Shown: piece by piece, positions 1-10,528 of the stretch
Position numbering within the stretch: the first letter of the stretch is position 1
Layout of the letters: every line of letters starts with the position of its first letter
From: Kitasatospora setae KM-6054
Lineage (GTDB): Bacteria > Actinomycetota > Actinomycetes > Streptomycetales > Streptomycetaceae
Length of the DNA stretch: 64,000 bases
Assembly: GCF_000269985.1 (NCBI RefSeq)
Contig: NC_016109.1
Location: 3,224,001 to 3,288,000 of the forward strand
Direction of reading: 5' to 3'
The notes under the pieces: generated by a model
Database searches by the model: none
Told to the model about the DNA's origin: nothing
Seen by the model: only the letters and a program-made list of their open reading frames with translations
Program-made: the position numbers and the translations under genes

Positions 1-564
1 GTCGGGGTAGGTGGCGAGCATCGCCAGCGGGCCGCGCTGGCGGCGCAGCACCTCGCGCCAGAGCCGGTCGGGCTGGGCGCAGGAGAGGTCGCCTGCCTCG
101 CAGTCGACCAGGTGCCAGGCGCCCTCGGCGATCTCGTCCTCCAGTTGGCCGGGCGACCAGCCCGAGTAGCCGGCGAACACCCGCATCCCGCCGAGCACCC
201 CGGCCAGCACCTCGGGCGGCGCCTCCAGGTCGACCAGGCCGATCGCGCCGTGCACCCGGCGCCAGCCGAGCGGCGCGGCGTGGTGGTCCTCGCCGGGGAC
301 GACGGCGACCGCCAGCGCGGAGTCCAGCGCCACCGGGCCGCCCTGGAACAGCACCGCGGGGTGGCCGGCCAGCGGCGCCCAGCCGTCCAGCACTGCGGCG
401 ACGTCGACCGGCGTGGGCCGGTTGAGGACGACGCCGAGCGCGCCCTGGGCGTCGTGGTCGAGCAGCAGGACGACCGCCCTGGCGAAGTTCGGGTCCGTCA
501 GCACGGGCGTCGCCACCAGCAGGCGCCCGGTGAGCGAGGGGGCCGCTTCCATGTCTGCCATCAT
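1..564 (-). CDS. YqgE/AlgH family (UPF0301) protein, 3' end beyond the window
   Basis: The minus strand is open from an ATG at 562-564 to the left edge, giving 188 codons with no stop. The residues read SLTGRLLVATPVL, then VVLLLDHDAQGALGVVLNRP, FQGGPV, VFAGYSGWSPGQLEDEI and GAWHLVDC, which is the pattern of the YqgE/AlgH family. The family is usually about 185-190 aa, so only a few C-terminal residues should be missing. A second ATG lies at 561 and a third at 552; the first keeps full length. Its biochemical role is not established for the family. It is divergent from murA, sharing a 212-bp intergenic region. Confidence 0.9.
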   Translation of the reverse strand, partial: MMADMEAAPSLTGRLLVATPVLTDPNFARAVVLLLDHDAQGALGVVLNRPTPVDVAAVLDGWAPLAGHPAVLFQGGPVALDSALAVAVVPGEDHHAAPLGWRRVHGAIGLVDLEAPPEVLAGVLGGMRVFAGYSGWSPGQLEDEIAEGAWHLVDCEAGDLSCAQPDRLWREVLRRQRGPLAMLATYPD

Positions 565-776
565 GCCCCGTACCGCCCCTCCCGGCCCACCCGCCGGAGC
601 GCCCGGAGCGCCACCCGGACGGCCCAGTGGCGGTGCCGTGCCGCCTCCCCTACAGCATGATCACCATTAGGGCACACCGGAACCAATCGCCCACCCCCTA
701 CCATCTAGTGGTGGTGAAGGGCCCTTCCCCCGACTCTGCAGCCGAAAACCTCCTGCGCACCCGGATTGCGAGAACG

Positions 777-2132
777 ATGACCGACGACGTCCTGCTGGTC
801 CACGGCGGAAACCCGCTCGAAGGCGAGATCCAGATCCGCGGCGCCAAGAACCTGGTCCCCAAGGCCATGGTCGCCGCGCTGCTCGGCCAGGGCCCCAGCA
901 GACTGCGCAACGTCCCGGACATCCGGGACGTCAAGGTCGTCCGCGGCCTGCTGCAGCTGCACGGGGTCACCGTCCGCACCGGCGACGAGGACGGCGAGCT
1001 GATCCTCGACCCGTCGCACGTGGAGTCGGCGAACGTCGCCGACATCGACGCGCACGCCGGCTCCTCGCGGATCCCGATCCTGTTCTGCGGCCCGCTGCTG
1101 CACCGCCTCGGCCACGCGTTCATCCCGGGCCTGGGCGGCTGCGACATCGGCGGCCGCCCGGTCGACTTCCACTTCGAGGTGCTGCGCCAGTTCGGCGCGA
1201 CCATCGAGAAGCACCCGCAGGGCACCTACCTGGTCGCCACCCAGCGGCTGCGCGGCACCAAGATCGAGCTGCCGTACCCGTCGGTCGGCGCGACCGAGCA
1301 GGTGCTGCTGACCGCGGTGCTCGCCGAGGGCGTCACCGAGCTGCGCAACGCCGCGATCGAGCCGGAGATCGTCGACCTGATCTGCGTGCTGCAGAAGATG
1401 GGCGCGATCATCTCGCTGGGCACCGACCGCACCATCCTGGTCACCGGCGTGGACGAGCTCGACGGCTACACCCACCGGGCGCTGCCGGACCGCCTGGAGG
1501 CGGCCTCCTGGGCGTGCGCGGCGCTGGCCACCAAGGGCGACATCTACGTCCGGGGCGCCGAGCAGATCCCGATGATGACCTTCCTGAACACCTTCCGGAA
1601 GGTCGGCGGCGCCTACGAGATCGACGACGAGGGCATCCGGTTCTGGCACCCGGGCGGCGAGCTCAAGGCGATCGCCCTGGAGACCGACGTGCACCCGGGC
1701 TTCCAGACCGACTGGCAGCAGCCGCTGGTGGTGGCCCTGACCCAGGCCACCGGCCTGTCCATCGTGCACGAGACGGTGTACGAGTCGCGGCTGGGCTTCA
1801 CCGGCGCGCTGAACCAGATGGGCGCGCACATCCAGCTGTACAGCGAGTGCCTGGGCGGCACCCCGTGCCGGTTCGGGGCGCGCAACTTCATGCACTCCGC
1901 GGTGGTCTCCGGCCCGTCCAAGCTGGTCGGCGGCGAGCTGGTCATCCCCGACCTGCGCGGCGGCTTCTCGTACCTGATCGCGGCGCTGGCGGCCGAGGGC
2001 ACCTCGACGGTGCACGGCATCGACCTGATCAACCGCGGCTACGAGAACTTCATGGACAAGCTGCGCGACCTGGGCGCGCACATCGAGCTGCCGGCCGCGG
2101 CCGAGGTGGCCGAGGTCCAGCTGACCGCCTGA
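777..2132 (+). CDS. murA: UDP-N-acetylglucosamine 1-carboxyvinyltransferase MurA
   Basis: MurA catalyses the first committed step of peptidoglycan synthesis, moving enolpyruvate from PEP to UDP-GlcNAc in the cytoplasm. The 451-aa product shows the RGAKN substrate motif with Lys24. The loop GGCDIGGRP carries the catalytic Cys122, the residue fosfomycin alkylates. PSVGATEQ and the C-terminal GGFSYLIAAL block follow the EPSP-synthase-like fold. I chose the ATG at 777 (MTDDVLLVHGG). The frame is open upstream to 627, but those 50 codons show no family similarity and would run through the promoter region. It converges on hupA with a shared hairpin terminator. Streptomyces genomes often carry a second murA elsewhere, so whether this is the essential copy cannot be told here. 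Confidence 0.96.
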   Translation: MTDDVLLVHGGNPLEGEIQIRGAKNLVPKAMVAALLGQGPSRLRNVPDIRDVKVVRGLLQLHGVTVRTGDEDGELILDPSHVESANVADIDAHAGSSRIPILFCGPLLHRLGHAFIPGLGGCDIGGRPVDFHFEVLRQFGATIEKHPQGTYLVATQRLRGTKIELPYPSVGATEQVLLTAVLAEGVTELRNAAIEPEIVDLICVLQKMGAIISLGTDRTILVTGVDELDGYTHRALPDRLEAASWACAALATKGDIYVRGAEQIPMMTFLNTFRKVGGAYEIDDEGIRFWHPGGELKAIALETDVHPGFQTDWQQPLVVALTQATGLSIVHETVYESRLGFTGALNQMGAHIQLYSECLGGTPCRFGARNFMHSAVVSGPSKLVGGELVIPDLRGGFSYLIAALAAEGTSTVHGIDLINRGYENFMDKLRDLGAHIELPAAAEVAEVQLTA

Positions 2133-2153
2133 GCGGCCGAGGGACGCGAAAAA

Positions 2154-2193
2154 GCCGGTGGCCGGCTCCCCCGCGGGGGAGCCGGCCACCGGC
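2154..2193. terminator. Bidirectional hairpin terminator between murA and hupA
   Basis: A near-perfect 40-bp inverted repeat with arms of about 19 bp, beginning GCCGGTGGCCGGCTCCCC, lies 21 bp after the murA stop and 18 bp from the hupA stop. It is preceded by an A-run on the plus strand, which reads as a U-run for the convergent hupA transcript. Confidence 0.85.
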
Positions 2194-2211
2194 GCGTTCA
2201 GCGGCGGGGGG

Positions 2212-2493
2212 TCACTTGCCCTTCGCGGCTTCCTTCAGCTTCGAGCCGGCGCTCACCTTGACGCTGAAGCCCTCGGCGATCTGGATCGGCTCGCCGGTCT
2301 GCGGGTTGCGGGCGGTGCGGGCGGCGCGCAGGGTGCGCTCGAAGGTCAGGAAACCGGGGATGGTGACCTTCTCGTCGCCCTTGGCGACGACCTCGCCGGT
2401 GATCTCGGCGAAGGCGGCCAGCACGGCGTCGGCGTCCTTGCGGGTCACCTCGGCGCGCTCGGCCAGCGCGGCCACCAGCTCACTGCGGTTCAT
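2212..2493 (-). CDS. hupA: HU-family nucleoid protein HupA
   Basis: This 93-aa protein is a histone-like HU protein that binds and bends DNA as a dimer. It begins MNRSELVAALAERAEVTRKD, has the GFLTFERTLRAARTARNPQTGE beta-arm region with the conserved RNPQTG motif, and ends SAGSKLKEAAKGK. It is the short form: there is no Lys/Ala-rich C-terminal tail, as seen in the second Streptomyces HU (HupS). The ATG at 2491-2493 has an AGGAG ribosome binding site 6 bases upstream. The frame is open for a further 120 codons upstream, but those residues are low-complexity and not HU-like. Position next to murA and malic enzyme is the standard Streptomyces order. Confidence 0.96.
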   Translation of the reverse strand: MNRSELVAALAERAEVTRKDADAVLAAFAEITGEVVAKGDEKVTIPGFLTFERTLRAARTARNPQTGEPIQIAEGFSVKVSAGSKLKEAAKGK

Positions 2494-2882
2494 GTGTACT
2501 CCTGTGGTCTGTTGCTCTGCCGTGCGCGGAGGCGTGGCCGGTCCGCGCGACGGTGCTCGTTCAGGCGAGGGGTGGTCAGGGGCCGGGCTCGCACCGCGAA
2601 GCGCCGCAAACTGCCCGCCTGGGTACGAATCCTGCCCCGACCGGCACTGAGAAAGCCAATCGGGCACCGGCGTGGTTGACCCGAACAGCGCCCGCCGGAC
2701 GGAGGTGTGACGCTCCGTCGGCTCCGGGGAGCCCGGAGCGGGCGGCGGCCGGGACGGCACGCCGTGTCGCGATCGGGGGACGTACCGTACTTGTCGGACA
2801 CGCCTCCCCGTCGCAGGGCTACCGTACGCCCTGGCACCGACAAGCCCAAACACGCCCCTTGCCCTTGTGTCGCAAGGCTTCC
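2494..2882. promoter_or_regulatory. hupA upstream region, no gene seen
   Basis: This 389-bp stretch separates hupA from the malic enzyme terminator. The open frames in it are low-complexity shadows. It must hold the hupA promoter, but I could not assign -35 and -10 boxes with confidence. Two copies of the hexamer TACGGT (minus strand) lie around 2787-2826. Confidence 0.4.
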
Positions 2883-2909
2883 GGCGCCCCCGCGCGCGGC
2901 GGGGGCGCC
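2883..2909 (-). terminator. Hairpin terminator after malic enzyme
   Basis: Inverted repeat GGCGCCCCCGC / GCGGGGGCGCC with a 5-base loop, 13 bp beyond the malic enzyme stop codon. It is GC-rich and lacks a clear T-run, as is common in Streptomyces. Confidence 0.7.
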
Positions 2910-2922
2910 GGAGCGGCGCGAC

Positions 2923-4398
<1,476 letters not shown>

Positions 4399-4680
4399 CG
4401 ACGTCCTTCTTCCTGAATCAACAAAGTGTTGAAGTTCCATGCCGCTCGGCATGCTAGACCTCGATGGTCGCACCGACCAAGGGGTTGCCAGAAATAACGT
4501 GCTTTGAGTGTGCGGACCCCACAAACCGGCCGGTCCGGAGCCGGACCTCCTTGCCCGTCGGCGAGGATGCGTTACATTGGAACGGCACCGGCTCGATCCA
4601 AGCCCCCGGGCCCAACCTTCGTCCCTTCGAGGGACCACTTGCCGCGAGGCGAGCATGGCGGGTCGGTGTACTACGTGACG

Positions 4681-4712
4681 AAGGCCCCCCACCCTGACGG
4701 GCGGGGGGCCTT
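4681..4712 (-). terminator. Hairpin terminator after helD
   Basis: The inverted repeat AAGGCCCCCC / GGGGGGCCTT with a 12-base interior lies 13 bp beyond the helD stop codon. Its lower arm ends in TT and is followed by a mixed sequence. Confidence 0.75.
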
Positions 4713-4724
4713 CGGTCTGCCCGG

Positions 4725-7025
4725 CTACTTCAGCAGCGCGGGGACGCCCGCCGCGTCCGGCAGGTCGTCCGGGCCGGAGAGCACGGTCAGCCGCTGGGTG
4801 GCCCGGGTCAGCGCCACGTACAGCACCCGCAGGCCCGCCTCCGACTCGCCCGCGATGCCGGTCGGGTCGGCGACCACCGTCGCGTCGTACTCCAGGCCCT
4901 TCGCCTCCAGGCTGCCCAGCGCCACCACCCGCTCGCCCAGGCCGGCCGTCCAGCCGGCCGCCTCGGCCCGGCGGTCCATCGGGACCACCACCGCGACGGT
5001 GCCGTCCACCTCGCCCAGCAGCCGCTCCAGCTCGGCCCGGGCGGCCGCGGCGAACGCCGCCGGGTCCGGCTCGCGGACCGCGGCGAACCGCGGGTGCGCG
5101 CCGGTCGAGCGGACCGCGCTCGGCGACGGGGTGCCCGGGGCGGCCAGCTCCAGCACCTTCGCCGCCACCTCGGCGATCTCCGCCGGGTTGCGGTAGTTCA
5201 CGGTCAGCGTGTGCCGGCGGCGCGGCTTGCCCGCCAGCACCTCGTCCATCGCCGCCTGCGCCTCCGCCGGGAACGGCCAGGACGACTGCGCCGGGTCGCC
5301 GACGATCGTCCAGGTCGCCATCCGGGAGCGGCGGCCGATCATCCGCCACTGCATCGGGGTGAGGTCCTGCGCCTCGTCGACGATCACGTGCGCGTACTCG
5401 CGCCGCTCCTCCGCGACCCGCTCGCGCTCGCGCTGCCGGTACGCCCGCTCGCCGTACGTGGTGACCTCGTCCAGGCCGGTCAGCAGGTCGACCGCGTCGA
5501 CCTCGCGGACCTTCGAGCGGGCCGGCTCGCCGAGCAGCACCTGCAGCTCGTCGAGCAGCGCCACGTCGTGCGCCGACAGGCCGCCCGCGCCGCGCTCGTC
5601 CAGGTGCCGCCAGGAGGCGGCGAGCAGCCGGGCCTCCTCCGGGGTGACCGCGCGGCGGGCGATCCGGTTGGTGTGCCGGTGCTGCCGGAGGGTGGCCAGC
5701 ACCCGGCGCGGGGTGACGGCGGGCCACCAGGCGTCCAGGAAGTCCAGGAACGGCGCCTCGTCGGACACGTACTCGTCGAAGGACTCGCGCTCCTCCTGGC
5801 GCTGCTCGCGCTCCGCGTACGTGCCCGGCTTCGGCAGGTCGCGGACCGCCTCCGACCAGAGCGCGTCCAGCAGCAGCCGGCGGGCCCGCGGGCGCAGCAG
5901 GTTCAGCGGCGTGCCGCCGCCGCCCACCACGTTGCCGCGGACGGCCTTCAGCCGGCCCGCGTCCAGCCGCAGCGCCCGGCCGCGGGCGAAGACCCGCAGC
6001 TCGGTCGGCGCGCCCAGCTCCAGGGCCGCCCGAGCGGCCCGGCGCAGCAGCTGGACCATCCGCGCCGAGCCCTTGATCCGGGACACCTCGGGGCTGTCGT
6101 AGCGGGACGCCTCGACCCCGTCGACCAGGCTGCCGACCGCGCGGATCGCCACCTGGCCCTCCTCGCCCAGCGCGGGCAGCACGCCCTCGGTGTACGAGAC
6201 CAGCAGCGCGGTCGGGCTGACCACCAGGATGCCCCCGGCGTACCGGCGGCGGTCCTGGTAGAGCAGGAACGCGGCCCGGTGCAGGGCGACGGCGGTCTTG
6301 CCGGTGCCCGGCCCGCCGGTGACCAGGGTGGCGCCCGCGGCGGCGGCCCGGATCACCTCGTCCTGCTCGCGCTGGATCGACGAGACGATGTCGCGCATCG
6401 AGTGGCCGCGGGCCCGGCCGAGCGTCGCCATCAGGGCGCCGTCGCCGACCACCGGCAGCTCCTCGCCGCCGAGCACCGGGGTCAGGTCGGGGCGCAGCAG
6501 GTCGTCCTCGACGCCGATCACCTTCCGCCCCTTGGAGCGGATCACCCGGCGCCGGAGCACCCGGCCGGGCTCCAGCGGCGTCGCCCGGTAGAACGGCGCG
6601 GCCGCCGGGGCCCGCCAGTCGATCACCAGCGGACCGAACTCGGCGTCCAGCACGCCGAGCCGCCCGATGTGCAGGCTCTCGGCGACCACCGGGTCGGCCG
6701 GGTCCATCGGCGTCTGGGACGGGATCCCGTGCTCCTCGGGCGCGTCGGCCCGCTGGAGGTCGATCCGGCCGAACAGGAAGTCCTCGAACTCGTTGTTCAG
6801 CCGCTGCAGGTGCGCGCCGGCGCGGTAGACCTGCGCGTCCCGCTCGGCGAGCGCGCCGGGGGTGCCGACCTGCACCCGCTTCGCGGCGTCCTCCAGGATG
6901 TACTCCGCCTCGGCCAGTTTCTCCTCCAACCGCCGGTAGACGGTGTCGAGGTGGCACTGCTCGCCCGCGATCTCGCGGTCGCGGACAGTGTCGGATCGGT
7001 GCTCGGCGGAACCGTGCGCGCCCAA
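4725..7025 (-). CDS. helD: HelD-type RNA polymerase recycling ATPase (UvrD/Rep-like helicase fold)
   Basis: HelD proteins bind RNA polymerase and use ATP to release it from stalled complexes or DNA. The 766-aa protein has an N-terminal coiled-coil arm (about residues 25-90, RRLEEKLAEAEYILEDAAKR). The DWRAPAAAPFY motif typical of actinobacterial HelD follows. Walker A is GGPGTGKT (237-244), Walker B is VIVDEAQD (547-554), and the late motif YVALTRATQRL is present. I chose the TTG at 7025 because homologues have a similar short leader before RDREI; a downstream GTG is possible. The paralogue HelR, linked to rifamycin resistance, is usually preceded by a rifamycin-associated inverted repeat. I find none upstream, so the housekeeping HelD is more likely. 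Confidence 0.87.
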   Translation of the reverse strand: MGAHGSAEHRSDTVRDREIAGEQCHLDTVYRRLEEKLAEAEYILEDAAKRVQVGTPGALAERDAQVYRAGAHLQRLNNEFEDFLFGRIDLQRADAPEEHGIPSQTPMDPADPVVAESLHIGRLGVLDAEFGPLVIDWRAPAAAPFYRATPLEPGRVLRRRVIRSKGRKVIGVEDDLLRPDLTPVLGGEELPVVGDGALMATLGRARGHSMRDIVSSIQREQDEVIRAAAAGATLVTGGPGTGKTAVALHRAAFLLYQDRRRYAGGILVVSPTALLVSYTEGVLPALGEEGQVAIRAVGSLVDGVEASRYDSPEVSRIKGSARMVQLLRRAARAALELGAPTELRVFARGRALRLDAGRLKAVRGNVVGGGGTPLNLLRPRARRLLLDALWSEAVRDLPKPGTYAEREQRQEERESFDEYVSDEAPFLDFLDAWWPAVTPRRVLATLRQHRHTNRIARRAVTPEEARLLAASWRHLDERGAGGLSAHDVALLDELQVLLGEPARSKVREVDAVDLLTGLDEVTTYGERAYRQRERERVAEERREYAHVIVDEAQDLTPMQWRMIGRRSRMATWTIVGDPAQSSWPFPAEAQAAMDEVLAGKPRRRHTLTVNYRNPAEIAEVAAKVLELAAPGTPSPSAVRSTGAHPRFAAVREPDPAAFAAAARAELERLLGEVDGTVAVVVPMDRRAEAAGWTAGLGERVVALGSLEAKGLEYDATVVADPTGIAGESEAGLRVLYVALTRATQRLTVLSGPDDLPDAAGVPALLK

Positions 7026-7128
7026 GGAGCCCCCAAAGGTGCGGAGAAAAAGGCGGACGGAAGATCTTACAGGGAACCGGACACCTCTTCGGAACCCGGG
7101 GAGCGGATCCGGCCGCCCGGGCCCGCCC

Positions 7129-8289
7129 TCAGTGGTCGAGCGTCAGCCGGTACCCCCGCTTGACGACGGTGGTGATCAGCCGCGGTGCGCCCAGTGCCTG
7201 GCGCAGCCGGGCCATCGCGGTCTCGACGGCGTGCTCGTCGTCGCCGCTGCCCGGCAGCGCGCGGAGCAGGTCGGCGCGCGGCACGACCCAGCCGGGGTGG
7301 CGGGCCAGGGTGCGCAGCAGCGCCATGCCGGCCGGCGGGACGGGGCGCAGCCGGCCGTCGACCAGGGCGGCCTGGCCGCGCAGTTCGAGGGTGTGCCCGG
7401 CCACCGGCAGGCGGCGGGCGCGGGCGGGGAGGGCGGCGGTGAGGGTCTGCACCATCGCGCCCAGCCGCATCCGCTCGGGCCAGACGGTGGGGACGTCGAG
7501 CGCGTCGAGCGGGGCGGAGGTGACCGGGCCGACGCAGACCGCGAGGACGTCGCGGCGCAGGGCGTGCAGCAGCTCCCCGGTGCGGCCGCGCCGGGCGGCC
7601 CGGTCGAGCAGGCTGATCGCGGCGGGCGCGGAGGTGAAGGTGACGGCGTCGAGCGCGCCGGCGCAGGTCGCGTCGAGCAGCCGGTCGAGCGGGCCGAGGT
7701 CGGCGGGCGGGAGCCAGCGGTAGACCGGGACCTCGACGACGTCGGCGCCGGCGGTGCGCAGCGACTCGACGAAGCCGGGCAGCGGGGCGCCGTGCAGCTG
7801 GACGGCGATCCGCAGGCCGTCGACGCCCTCCTCCAGGAGGTGGGAGAGCACCTCGGCGGAGGACTCGGTCGCGGCGGAGTAGGACTCGCGCAGCCCGGCG
7901 GCCCGGATCGCGCCCTTGGCCTTGGGGCCGCGGGCGAGCACCGAGGCGCGGCCGAGGGCGGCGCGCAGGCCGTCGCCGAGGTCCCAGCCGTCGGCGGCCT
8001 CCAGCCAGCCGCGGAAGCCGATGCCGGTGGTGGCGACGGCGAGGTCGGGCGGGTCGGCGATCAGGGCGCGGGTGGCGCCGTGCAGGTCGGTGTCGTCCGC
8101 GAGCGGGACGATCCGCAGCGCGGGCGCGCGCAGCACGCCGGCGCCGCGGCGCTGCAGCAGGGCGGCGAGCTCCTCGGCGCGGCGGGCGGCGGTGACGCCG
8201 ATGGTCCAGCCGGCGAGCGGGCCGGTCTCGGCGGGCTCGGGTTCGGCGGGCTCGGGTTCGTCCTGCGGGCGTCGGGTCGGGTCGGCCAT
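7129..8289 (-). CDS. nnaR: NnaR-like nitrate assimilation regulator (HemD-like domain plus OmpR-type winged helix)
   Basis: The 386-aa protein fuses a uroporphyrinogen-III-synthase-like domain (about residues 25-275, starting LAGWTIGVTAARRAEELAALL) to a C-terminal OmpR-type winged helix (about 290-385). The latter contains LLRTLARHPGWVVPRADLLRALPG, then VETAMARLRQALG and TVVKRGYRL. In Streptomyces coelicolor a protein of this architecture next to narK is NnaR, a GlnR-cooperating activator of nitrate and nitrite genes. It is probably not the biosynthetic HemD, which lacks a DNA-binding domain. There is no phosphorylatable receiver domain, so control must come through the HemD-like part or a partner. 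It is read in the same direction as narK, 174 bp downstream. Assignment rests on architecture and neighbourhood. Confidence 0.85.
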   Translation of the reverse strand: MADPTRRPQDEPEPAEPEPAETGPLAGWTIGVTAARRAEELAALLQRRGAGVLRAPALRIVPLADDTDLHGATRALIADPPDLAVATTGIGFRGWLEAADGWDLGDGLRAALGRASVLARGPKAKGAIRAAGLRESYSAATESSAEVLSHLLEEGVDGLRIAVQLHGAPLPGFVESLRTAGADVVEVPVYRWLPPADLGPLDRLLDATCAGALDAVTFTSAPAAISLLDRAARRGRTGELLHALRRDVLAVCVGPVTSAPLDALDVPTVWPERMRLGAMVQTLTAALPARARRLPVAGHTLELRGQAALVDGRLRPVPPAGMALLRTLARHPGWVVPRADLLRALPGSGDDEHAVETAMARLRQALGAPRLITTVVKRGYRLTLDH

Positions 8290-8391
8290 CCGGTGTCGTC
8301 CTTAGGTGCGCCGCCCCCGGGCGTCCTGGCTGGGGACGGGGGCGGCGGTGGGTCGGGTGGGTGGGTGGTCAATCCTGGCCGCTCGCGGTGT

Positions 8392-8453
8392 CACCCCCGG
8401 GTCGCCCGGATTACCGGCGCGTTTCCGCCGCTGGTCACGGGCGCCCGGGGGTG
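8392..8453. repeat. Long-loop inverted repeat downstream of narK
   Basis: CACCCCCGGG at 8392-8401 is exactly complementary to CCCGGGGGTG at 8444-8453, 11 bp past the narK stop. The loop is 42 bases, so it may be a weak terminator or part of the nnaR control region. Confidence 0.4.
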
Positions 8454-8463
8454 TGACGGTGGT

Positions 8464-9834
8464 TCAGACCTGCGCGAGGGCGGGGGTGTCGGCGGTGTCG
8501 GCGGCGCCGGCCGGGCGGCGGAGGTAGACGGCCCAGGTGAGGGCGGAGCAGACGGCGTAGGCGGCCAGGAAGGAGACGAAGGCGGGGGTGCCGGACTTGG
8601 CGACCAGGAAGGACTCGCGGAAGGCGAGGTTGATGAAGAGCCCGCCGAGGGCGCCGACCGCGCCGATCACGCCGATCGCGGCGCCGGACATCCGGCGGGA
8701 CCAGGCGGCGGCCTCCTCGGCGGTGGCGCCGGCCGCGATCCGGTCCTGGGCCTTGGCGTCGAAGATGCCGGGAATCATCTTGTAGGTGGAGCCGTTGCCG
8801 AGCCCGGCGAGGGCGAACAGGGCGACGAAGCCGGTCAGGAAGACCGGCAGCGAGCGGATCGACGAGGCGTAGGTGACCACGCTCGCGGCGGCGGCCATCG
8901 CGGCGAAGTTCCACAGCGTGATCCGGGCGCCGCCGAACCGGTCGGCGAGCTTCCCGCCGAGCGGGCGGACCACCGAGCCCAGCAGCGGGCCGAGGAAGGT
9001 CAGCTGGGCGGCCTGCAGCGGGGTGCGGCCGAACTGGTTCTGCAGCACCAGGCCGAAGGCGAACGAGAAGCCGATGAAGGAGCCGAAGGTGCCGACGTAC
9101 AGCACCGACATCAGCCAGGTGTGCTTCTCCCGGGCCACGGCGGCGAGCGAGCCGGTGTCGGCCCTGACCGGGGCCAGGTTGTCCATGAACAGGGCGGCGC
9201 ACGCCGCCGCGACCACGATCAGCGGCAGGTAGACGGCCAGCACCAGCCGGGGGTGCCCGGCCCCGGCCCCGGCGATCACGCCGAGCGCGACCAGCTGGAT
9301 CACCGGCACCCCGATGTTGCCGCCGCCGGCGTTCAGGCCCAGCGCCCAGCCCTTGTGCCGGGCCGGGTAGAAGGCGTTGATGTTGGTCATCGAGGAGGCG
9401 AAGTTGCCGCCGCCGAGCCCGGTGAGCGCCGCGACCAGCATGAAGGCGGTGTACGAGGTGCCGGGGCGCATGACGTACGCGGCGGCGAGCGCCGGGAGGA
9501 TCAGCAGCAGCGCGGAGACGACCGTCCAGTTCCGGCCGCCGAACCGGGCCACCGCGACGGTGTAGGGGATCCGGACGAAGGAGCCGACCAGGGTGGGCAT
9601 CGCGACCAGGAAGAACTTGCCCGCCGGGTCGATGCCGTACTCCTTGCCCATGAAGAGCACCATCACCGACCACAGGCTCCAGATCGAGAAGCCGATGTGC
9701 TCGGAGAGCACCGAGAAGGCGAGGTTGCGCCGGGCGACCCGGCGGCCGGTGGCCTCCCAGAAGGCGGGGTCCTCCGGGTCCCACTGCTGGATCCAGCGAC
9801 CGCCGGTCCTGCCGTTGGTGGTGGTGCCGTCCAT
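8464..9834 (-). CDS. narK: NarK-type nitrate/nitrite transporter
   Basis: The 456-aa MFS protein belongs to the nitrate/nitrite porter family, which brings nitrate in for assimilation or exchanges it for nitrite. About 12 hydrophobic segments are visible. The family signature GGGNFASSMTNINAFYPARH and the paired GLNAGGGNIG motif are present. The ATG at 9832-9834 (MDGTTTNGRTGG) has GGAG seven bases upstream; the frame continues upstream through promoter sequence and is not part of the gene. Upstream on the minus strand (about 9870-9925), TTCAC followed by GAAC/GAAA elements resembles a degenerate GlnR box, which would fit nitrogen control, but the match is weak. Confidence 0.93.
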   Translation of the reverse strand: MDGTTTNGRTGGRWIQQWDPEDPAFWEATGRRVARRNLAFSVLSEHIGFSIWSLWSVMVLFMGKEYGIDPAGKFFLVAMPTLVGSFVRIPYTVAVARFGGRNWTVVSALLLILPALAAAYVMRPGTSYTAFMLVAALTGLGGGNFASSMTNINAFYPARHKGWALGLNAGGGNIGVPVIQLVALGVIAGAGAGHPRLVLAVYLPLIVVAAACAALFMDNLAPVRADTGSLAAVAREKHTWLMSVLYVGTFGSFIGFSFAFGLVLQNQFGRTPLQAAQLTFLGPLLGSVVRPLGGKLADRFGGARITLWNFAAMAAAASVVTYASSIRSLPVFLTGFVALFALAGLGNGSTYKMIPGIFDAKAQDRIAAGATAEEAAAWSRRMSGAAIGVIGAVGALGGLFINLAFRESFLVAKSGTPAFVSFLAAYAVCSALTWAVYLRRPAGAADTADTPALAQV

Positions 9835-10027
9835 GGAACGCTCCTTCGAGTGCGGGTGTCCGAGACCCTGTGCCGCTGACGCTAGGAGTCCACGATTTCG
9901 GGTTCGTTGTGCGGTGTGAAGGGCGCGGAACCGTCCTCTCACCCGCCGGACGGCCGGAGTGTGAGGGCCCGGGAACGCACGAGAGCCGCCCTCCGGAGCG
10001 GAGGGCGGCTCTGCGATGCACATGGGG

Positions 10028-10406
10028 TGGTGGAGATGCCGGGAATCGAACCCGGGTCCAGTGAAGTGGATTCAGGACTTCTCCGAGCGCAGTCCGCTGT
10101 GATTTTCTCGGCCCTGGCAGTCACGCGGACAAGCCGCCAACAGGCCCAGCCACTGTTTGGTTTCCCCGCCACCCCCGTGGCCCGGGTGGAAGGTTGAGTT
10201 CCCTAGATTATGCCAGGATCCGGGTCGGGAACGCCCCGGGCTGACACCCATTCACTTTCGCAGACTAGGCAGCGAGAGCGAACTGCTGGGAATCGCGCTT
10301 AGAGTTGGCGATTATTTTTTTGCGACAGGTGGTTTACGAGATCATTGCCGCGTTCCTCGGCTCGCTTCTCCTGTTTCGACTGTCACTGTCGAAACCGATC
10401 ATCCCC
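10028..10406 (-). ncRNA. ssrA: tmRNA (SsrA)
   Basis: tmRNA rescues stalled ribosomes with SmpB and tags the nascent chain for proteolysis. The 5' end GGGGATGATCGGTTTCGACA (from 10406) pairs with the 3' end CATCTCC preceding CCA at 10028, forming the acceptor stem. A T-arm sequence GGGTTCGATTCCC lies near the 3' end. The tag frame runs on the minus strand from GCC at 10309 to TAG at 10265 and encodes ANSKRDSQQFALAA, a typical actinobacterial tag ending in ALAA. Length of about 379 nt fits the one-piece bacterial form. smpB lies 122 bp upstream on the same strand. Confidence 0.97.
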
Positions 10407-10528
10407 ATGTTGATTTGACAAACAGCACCGGCGAGGGCGACCCCTCTCCGGGTGGTGCGCTGCCATAGTACTCAACCCGCGCGTCAAGGGTCCAGCGCAT
10501 TAAGCGGCGGCGGCCCCCGGGTGCCGGA

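Noticed and set aside
705..2189. A 494-residue open frame opposite murA
   Set aside because: It is Arg/Asp/Gln-rich, has no family pattern and is the usual high-GC shadow of the real plus-strand gene.
9860..9930. GlnR box upstream of narK
   Set aside because: The match to the paired 5-bp half-sites is too degenerate to list as a site; it is mentioned only in the narK entry.
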